NCBI GenBank assembly: GCA_030562195.1
Contig: JAUJPP010000012.1
Coordinates: 22,961,976-23,025,975 of the forward strand
Source: Nipponacmea schrenckii
Lineage: Eukaryota; Mollusca; Gastropoda; Lottiidae
Length of the DNA stretch: 64,000 bases
Direction: 5' to 3'
Each line of letters begins with the position of its first letter. Within the stretch, counting starts at the first letter, position 1. Shown here one piece after another: positions 56,546 to 64,000 of the stretch. A program made the position numbers and the translations under genes. The notes under the pieces are model-generated. The model saw only the letters and a program-made list of their open reading frames with translations, did no database searches and was not told the DNA's origin.

Positions 56546-59500
56546 TCATGTGAAGTAGCTAGTTTCTTCAAACGTGGCTCTTCCTCTTTCAGATTCAGAA
56601 TTTTCATTATCCCCCGCTTCTCGGTTCGTGAGAGGATTCGGTCCGACCCAAGTTTGATAGTTTTCATTTTCAATGTATTCTTCGGATGGATTTGCATCAT
56701 CCACTGTAGATGCATCATCTGTCTCTCTAGGTTTGTTAAGAGTATCTTTCGCGTCTTTCTTTCCCACCCAACCCCTTCGAAACTCTTTGGAATACTTGTG
56801 GTCACTGTTTAACGTCATGGTCCTTCGAGTCGTCCCGTGTTCACGAACGTTTAGAATTTCAGTATTGTCCGTATGATTTAGAGTCAAAACTTGTAAGCTT
56901 GATTGAACTAGGTTGGGGCTTTCCTCGTGGTCAATGCGTAATATATTGGTTTGTCCGGGTCGTGTACGTGTATTTTGATCTGACTGCAACAGATCTGGTG
57001 ATGGTGTTTTCGATGCGATGTCCCCATTCTTCTCATCTATGATTTTATCGTTGTTCACCATTCTTTGTTCATTTTGGTCGAAGTTAGAAATGCTGAATTT
57101 TGAAACTTTATCACTAACAGAATTTCCTTTTGGATTCGATAGCTCATCTTCTGTCTCGTTGAGGTTACGTTCAGATTCACACATATTAATCATCGTGTTT
57201 TTCGGATCAGCATTAGTATCAGCGTCTTCGTCGTCTTTTAATGACAAAGGTTCTTCATCTGCAACTCTTCTTTTGTCCAAAGATTCTTCTTCAATGCGTT
57301 GTTGCTTCTTTAGTTGCAGGTACGCGTCGACCTTCTCTAACGCTTCTTCAATATTAGACACCTGCTCAACTCCCCACTTAAGATCTGTCGGTATGTCCAT
57401 GACCCCGTCTCTGTCAAGCTTAGCCTGTATCACCAACCTTAAACATTGTTTGTAATCCGTTCGCTGAAGGATTTCATCATCTGAAATGTATGAATGTAAA
57501 GCGCATACTAAAATCCTACACTTCATGTCAAAATTGAAAATATGTGCACATTATAGACAAAAGCGATATTAACTATAATATTAGGTCTTCCCGTGGATTA
57601 AAACAGGTGCCTATGGCTCACAAGCACGCTTAAAATGATCATGAGTCTCTTTGGCTTCGATTTCGATGCTGCTCAAATTTCGAATATGTGAAAATGGTTT
57701 ACACATAAAACGGGTGATATTTTACAAACGTACCAAAAAGTGACCAGGCTTCCGTTCCATCAACTATTGGACGAATCCATCTGGAGGGTCTGGCATCTAA
57801 ATCAGTAGCTTCCGGTGGATATACTGTCAACAGTATGTCAATTACCTCCCTTTTATTCAAAGGGCGACAAACATCTAGAATCCCCGGAGTTATCCGCCTT
57901 GATTTCCCATCAGCCTGGTCACCTTCCTGTTAAAAGGGAAATAGAAAGTAAAAGTTATTTACCAGACGATAATAATGGCGCTGGGCTGAGAAGTTGAACG
58001 GATGGGTCGATGTCTGTTGCTTGCGGAGGAAGCAGAGTGAAAAGGATGTCTATCACCTCGGATTTGTACAACCCCTCCTTCTGAATTCGTGGCAACATAT
58101 GATGACAGAAGGCACAGCAAACTGAAATAGTTACAGAATCAGTTTCGGTTCATCATTTGGAAGAGAAATACTGAGTACCGAACTGTGAGACTCTTTGGTT
58201 TTGCTGTTGTATGTGGACAAAATGCTTGACATGCTTTTCCAAATCATAGCGCTTCAGTAGGTGTCTTAAGTGCTTATTTATACTTTCAAGTGCAAAATAA
58301 AGTATCTTTCGCATTTTCTACGTACTTTAAAATCATAGTCTTTCTGCCCACTTGGTGTACAAACTCGTATCAACCTCGGGACAAGAATGCTGTTGGTTCA
58401 ATGTACATCTCACGGAAACGAACGAACATTAGCAAAGGTGAAACCGACTGCGTTAAACAACCATTTAAGAGAGTCCTGTAATTGAAGGCCAAAAAACTTA
58501 CCCAAGCACATGCGATCGTGGACGAGGTTTCTAAACTGTCTAAGGCACGAATAATCGACACAAGTTTTAACTCGGTCTTGACTTCCACCAATATATTCTA
58601 ACTGTTCTCTATCTATCGTATGACCAACTCCTAAAAGGGACAACAGTACGTGGAGACACCTGGTGTACATCTCAACCGGAATTGAATCAATGTCATCGAC
58701 ATTCAAGGTAACAACCGGAAGTGATTCAATGTCATCGACAAATTAAGAATCAGCAATGGATTACTTTTGATAAAGATAACACCTAAAGCCAAAAGGCTTC
58801 AATACGGATAAAGCATAATGGCTTAAAATAACCCAAAATGACCAAAGTCGCTAGGTTCTGTGACCGGGGGGACCCTCTCCCTTCGGACACCCTTGCATAG
58901 TAATTTTTATGTCTCTTGACATGGATTTGCTAAAAGAGATCTTACCTATAGCAAAAATATCAATGTTTTCATCACGTGCTAACATCGCTTCACGCCTGGT
59001 ACCATCAGGATCCGGGGATTTCCCATCAGTTAATATAACAGCAATCTTCTGCACACCAGGCCGAGACGACTAAAAACCATGAAATAACAAATTGAGGTTC
59101 TATATCACCATCCGGAGGGATTTGGTCGACTCAGTTGTAAATGGATGATCCGGAAGCTCAATGCCAATAGGTTTGGGTAAGGACCAACTGGTAGAAAGGA
59201 TCCTGAACTATGAACATTTTGAAAGAGAAGGAAAAATTATAAAAATAAAAGCGACTTCTTTACCTTGAATAATTGTCTCATCATCTTCAGCGCTAAATCA
59301 GTCCTGGTTAAGCCATTTTTAAACTTTAGTGAATCTACAAAGTATCAACAAAAAACATTTCATAGAAAGGGGACAAAAAAGTTGGGTTCCAATTCTGTCC
59401 AGGCGATTTGGATAGCTTCTGCGGAATCGATCCAGTCCGATAGAAACACGGACCAAGTTGGAGTGTATTAAATTATAATGACAGACTTCTACAGTCGTGT

Positions 59501-62500
59501 GAAAAGTAGATCGGCGAGGTCACACATTTTAAATTTACCTAATTATCATCGTGACCTGATTCTGGTCACAGCATCATTTATAATATTTGGATGCCACCGA
59601 ATATACCTGAGCCTAATTTAATAGTTATGGCTCTTATCGATTTACCCGGAAGTTTTAAAACCTACCCATTGCATCCTTAACCTCGTCAAGATTTTTGAAT
59701 TTGGTCAATCCGAAACAGTGGAACACGCTTTCATTATAAGGCACAACTCCAACACGAACTCTATCTGGAGCTACGTCGAAACCCTGGACAACATCTTTAA
59801 CGAAGTTAACCTGATGCTGGAAATTCACTGGACCGAAACTTGCTGAACAATCCAACACAAAGACAACTTCAGCTGTATTTTGGGAACCTGAAAAAAAAAA
59901 GTTGAAAATGGTACCAAACAAACATCAGTAATATTGACTCTAAAAGGTATCTCGTGTTGATAAATCAGGTCGTCTAAGACGTTAGGTGCCCTGGAAGGTA
60001 GAGCCAGCTACACCAATTACAAAGTATTGGCCTCATGTTAAAGGCGCGCGAATATAATTTAAGAAAAGATAACCGCCCTTACCTCTAAATATGGTATTAA
60101 AGGCACGAGTTATATCCCCTTCAGTGGGGTAGAGATCACACCTCCGGAAGAATTCTGGTAAATCCAATTTTTCCATTTTCTCCCATCGCGACATTTTATG
60201 AAAGACTTGTTCACATTCTGAAAGGAAATGAAATTATCAAAATCGATTTCCAGACCCTGTCAAATTTCTTCCTCATGCAGTTTAGAATCAGGATGAGAAG
60301 CAAACACACATAGATAAATGACAAGAGCAACGTATAAGACCCAATAATCTTGTCCGAAGCTTCTGTTGCTTACACTTAACTGAATTAGTTCATGCTCCTC
60401 ATCCATTTACAGCGCAGTTCCATTAGCTCGGGAACTCCGATCACCGAGGTGAATTTGTAATCTTGGATTTGTAATATTAAGACTCCGTGTCCCCTCGAAA
60501 GCTTCAGTTGCGCACACTTAAGCTCCCCATCTAATTACCGTGGCAGTTGCTTTTTCATCACAACCATGAGCTTAGTGGTCGAGCCGACGACGTGATGTCA
60601 ACTCAGATTTGTAATATAAAGGCTATGATTAAGTCTCCAAAGCTTCATTTGCGCTTACTCAAAGTGCTCCAACGATTTTTCAATCAACGACTGGTCATAC
60701 TATGTTCAACAATTTGCCTTTTCATTCATCCTTGGTATTTCAAAATAGACAATGTGGTTTCTGACTTACTTTCTCTAAAAAGGACGTATTCTGAAACTTC
60801 CCGTAAATTAAATCTACAAGAGTTATCCATGACACCGTATCTAGATTTTATCCTGACGATGGTTTCTCTGTAATCTTGGATAAATCCCCACCAAGTCATG
60901 CTCAATCCTCGTAATACCTGAATAAGGAAAAAAATCCTCTTTTACAAATGGTATCTCAAAATTGCTTATCTTTGATTTGTGCCTCAACCGAAGCTCTGCG
61001 TGCTACAAATAGTAGGCTTGTGCCTCTGTACTGACGACAGTGCAAACTCCGTGGGGTTGCCCGCCATCAAGGGCCACTAATATAAAATTTTTAAAAATCA
61101 GTTTAGTACGAAGTTAACCTCTATTCATTTCATTTCAACTAGTTGGGTGGACCGCTAGGCGCAATCTAGTGTTTAAAGCAAGCAACAATCATTTACCTGG
61201 TGTCGTAATTCTTTAATGGCCTTTCTGATCAACCATCCTCGAACTTGTCGCTGGATTTCAGTAGCACAGACATGTCGTCTTTGTTTCAAGAGTAACTCTG
61301 CATTGTATGCCCTGAAAGGGTATCATCTCCGTATGAAACATGAACATACTATAAGTTAAGAGCTTACAACCAAGTGAATGATTAGGTATGAACATATGGA
61401 AATTTATGGTTTCATTTGCAGTAATGAAATTTATCGGCTATCCCAAATTTTCATGGGAATGGATGGGGGATATTTTTAGGGTAGGCATATTATTCATCCC
61501 TGTATCCATCCCTGTAGCTACGGGCCTGCTATGTGGTCTCTCTCTGCAGAAGGTGTGCCGAATTTACGAAACCTTTTTTAGGGCTTCTCCGCACTGTCAA
61601 GGTACTGAATGATGTCTAGGTATAAGACGGTGTGCATTAACATTGTGAACATGATCATAGAGTCGCACCAACCAGCCTTTGTAGTAGAGTTTATAAAACC
61701 TCTTTACAATCCATTTGATTTACATATCATTTCCTTTGGACTATAGATAGATTTTGATACAAGTCTATGGTCTCTATAACATAGTGATTCAACTTACGCA
61801 AATAGCTCTGCATGTGGCCTCTCGTCACTGTTCTTTCTGTCTTTACGTTCCGCGAGCTCTTTTCTTGACAAGCATCTAGAAAAGAAGACAATTTACAATT
61901 TGGAGCGTGATTGCATCCGTGCAGTTGATCATTATTAATAGCCAGTTCTATATACGTTAATACAAGAATTTACAGTGTTATCATAAACCTTAATAATACG
62001 ATTGGATGACGAATATCGCCTTAGTTCTATATACGTTAAACACGAGTTTCTTGACTTATGGCCAAATGATTGGATGGTAATGGACCCTCCGATAAATTCG
62101 AGTGTATTGAGGATACAATAAGATCATCGGAGACAATTAGACCTACCTGGGTGGAAGTGGCGTTTTTAATTTGTCTAGTCTCCATAGTTTAAACTCATTT
62201 TCCCACAGCCACGTTGAAGACGGAGATATCGGATCGGGCTTCGATGTTTTATCTTTTCTATAAGAATAAAAGTATTTAGAATTGATTGGCTCGAATGGTT
62301 TTAGTTATACTGTAAACAGAGTAACGATATACACTGAGAATCAAACGGATGCAGTGCCTGTTGTAATTGTATAAAAGCATTAGAGGACATTGAGATTTTG
62401 AGTTGATCATGACGAAACGCCTTTAGGACATACTGCGGAATCTTGTTATGAGAACACTTATAAGGATGGAAGTTATGTCCTGTTTATTTTACAATGCCTG

Positions 62501-63618
62501 TTGTAATTGTTCCAAAACATTTCTTAGCATTCGGATGAAATATCGGGTTTCTTGTGATACAGCGGGCTTAAAGTGAACAAATAAATCATTCTTAAGTGCA
62601 TACCTTATTTCGTATATGGACCCATACTTCGGGTTAGCTACATAACGTTTAGGTTTATATTCCATCCATTTGTCTTTAGGTGCTATCTTGGAATAATGAA
62701 TCTCTGAAAATGATTATTATATGTCTTGTGAATAGATTTGACCGAGAACAAAAAAAAGAAAAGTAACAACTATATTTTACTAGGATAACATCTTGAGTTC
62801 ACAGTTAAGGATCCTTTCTACCAGCTGGTCCTTGGCCAAACTTCTTGGCATTGATCTTTCCCGGATTATCCGTACCCATTTACTGCTGGGTTGACTTAAA
62901 TTATAACTGAAGATGATTTGTTTCAGTTCAATCAATTTATAGTGATGGTTATTTCTCAAACTGGATTGGCCAGATTCAGGAGTGAGTTATGTGGTCAAAA
63001 TGGTGGCAAATCTTGTGCCAGACTCAGAAGCTGGATGACCAAAGATGACCAAGAGCCAGGGAAAAATTTTCCTCACTTACCAATATGTTTATCCGTGTTG
63101 TTACTCAATTTTGGAACCTTTTCCCGCCATGGTCTGTTGACACTGTTTAACTTTTTGTTGCCATGGTTACGATGTAATGTCCTAGGTGGCGCTATTGGTG
63201 AAGGCGACACCCGACATCTTTGAAGTGGGGGGAGAATTCTCGTTGACTAAAAAACATTGTACAAGACTTTATAGAAAACTTTAAATTCAGGAATGCTTCT
63301 CCGGGGGCTGATGTGTTTTAGTGTTGATTTTTTGCGTTTGCCTTCTCCGTAGTTGCGGATACCTCAAAAAGGGATTCTGACTTTAAATCAAAGAGAAACA
63401 CCCCACCCCCTAACCTCTCCTCCCTAAATACTAACCTTCAGGGCTTCCCCAGCCCCACAGTCTCTTCTCCTCAGACCACTATCTATTCTAGAGGTTACCC
63501 GACTCAGGTCAAGTTGTTTCTGTCCGTCAAGGTCATCTTTGTTGCTATGGGAACAAGACTTCTGTACCCAACTCTTCTGGAATAAGGCATGCCTCTGCAT
63601 CAACTGTGTTTCATTCAT
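56546..63618 (-). CDS. IQ-motif and von Willebrand factor A domain protein
   Basis: Exons in transcript order: 63436-63618 (tentative N-terminal exon), 63081-63217, 62604-62703, 62147-62257, 61798-61875, 61197-61311, 60770-60917, 60083-60217, 59666-59887, 59264-59334, 58946-59069, 58502-58630, 57963-58121, 57734-57922, 56546-57480. From 63217 on, phases agree and the frame ends at a stop, about 884 codons. Exon 61197-61311 encodes an IQ motif (EIQRQVRGWLIRKAIKE), which binds calmodulin-type light chains. The VWA domain spans exons 59887 to about 58502: metal-site motif DCSAS, a threonine in GLTRTD and ILTDGKS, so MIDAS is complete. The C-terminal 300 residues are polar and acidic. No signal peptide, so probably intracellular. 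The join from 63436 to 63217 breaks phase, so an exon between them may be missing. Family not recognised. Confidence 0.8.
59120..59210 (+). mobile_element. Family B fragment
   Basis: Contains AAATGGATGATCCGGAAG, AATGCCAATAGG and GGTAGAAAGGATCC, internal blocks of family B, in an intron of the IQ/VWA gene. Confidence 0.55.
62770..62915 (-). mobile_element. Family B copy, inverted, in an IQ/VWA intron
   Basis: Starts with a degraded arm (TATTTTACTAGGATAACATC) and continues CAGCTGGTCCTTGGCCAAAC, CTTGGCATTGATCTTTCC, CGGATTATCC. Lies between exons 62604-62703 and 63081-63217. Confidence 0.7.
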
Positions 63619-64000
63619 GTTGATAGTGAATCTGAAATGGTTAAAATCATACGTTTTTACATTTGTTCTTGTTCATGCTGATCCGTACAAGACCGCGTCT
63701 GACCTAGTTACCAGAATCAGGACACGAGGATGATAAGGAGACATTTTAAAGGCGTGACTTACATTATTGTTATGCAGTTATTGACTTAGTTCATATACTA
63801 TGATCGAGTTGGAAAAAGGCTTTAATAATGAATATTGGGGACACCACTGATAGCGTCCATTTGTGACATATCAGACGTCCGTACTTCTTTCAAAACTAAT
63901 GTCTGTGTCACTATCTACTGTTGAATAGTGACTAGTTACCAATAGTACCCCCCCCCCCCCCGATCACCTTAACTAAGCGTTTTTGCTTCATTTACGCCAA
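63619..64000. other. Right edge: upstream of the IQ/VWA start, family C fragment, C-tract
   Basis: An acceptor-like CATTTCAG at 63632-63639 (minus strand) precedes the proposed start codon by 13 bases, so the true 5' exon probably lies further right or outside the window. A family C fragment is at 63676-63755 and a poly-C run at 63949-63961. No other gene seen. Confidence 0.5.

Noticed and set aside
57018..57455. Plus-strand frame of 145 codons
   Set aside because: Antisense shadow of the last exon of the IQ/VWA gene, which has domain-linked upstream exons in phase.
63424..63436. Direct splice from 63436 to 63217 in the IQ/VWA gene
   Set aside because: The donor at 63436 leaves phase 0 while exon 63081-63217 needs phase 2, so the N-terminal exon is only tentative and not joined with confidence.

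Overview
The window is animal nuclear DNA with multi-exon genes, GT-AG introns, minisatellites, a tRNA-derived SINE and foldback/hAT-type elements. The gene set (TNNI3K, a BarH homeobox gene, EXD1, UBL5, an IQ+VWA protein) and the AT-rich, repeat-dense introns suggest an invertebrate, most likely a lophotrochozoan such as a mollusc. The phylum is inferred, not proven. Exon models were built by hand from splice sites, reading phase and family resemblance. For every model called complete, the summed exon lengths divide by three.

Layout from left to right. 153-4917 (minus) is the 5' part of an armadillo-repeat plus fibronectin-III gene that runs off the left edge. It sits head to head with TNNI3K (5566-13890, plus, 19 exons, 845 aa), which looks like a complete and active ankyrin-kinase. 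13891-17077 is a repeat-rich intergenic stretch. 17078-31508 holds three tandem copies of a nine-exon short-chain dehydrogenase/reductase (SDR) gene (A, B, C, plus strand). A and B arose from a recent duplication of about 5.4 kb whose junction is visible near 22470; C is older. 32637-36047 (minus) is a three-exon BarH-class homeobox gene with a very AT-rich first intron. 36048-43341 has no convincing gene and includes a 1.3-kb minisatellite of 39-bp units. 43342-45531 (plus) is a single-exon EXD1 homologue with a degenerate nuclease centre. 46299-47081 is a hAT-like non-autonomous element with an 8-bp target duplication. 50802-51986 (plus) is UBL5 (73 aa, four coding exons). 53235-54125 is a 36-bp minisatellite next to an unrecognised gene (first exon 54151-54756, minus). 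56546-63618 (minus) is a large gene encoding an IQ motif followed by a VWA domain with an intact MIDAS and a long polar tail.

The genes do not form an obvious pathway, as expected for an animal genome. The only functional cluster is the SDR array. The most informative structural events are a 174-bp hAT-type element inserted exactly at the intron-5 splice donor of SDR copy C, which duplicated the donor; the readable duplication history of the SDR array; a 57-bp-armed foldback present in copy B but not copy A; and a minisatellite in copy C that appears to come from the end of a dispersed foldback element.
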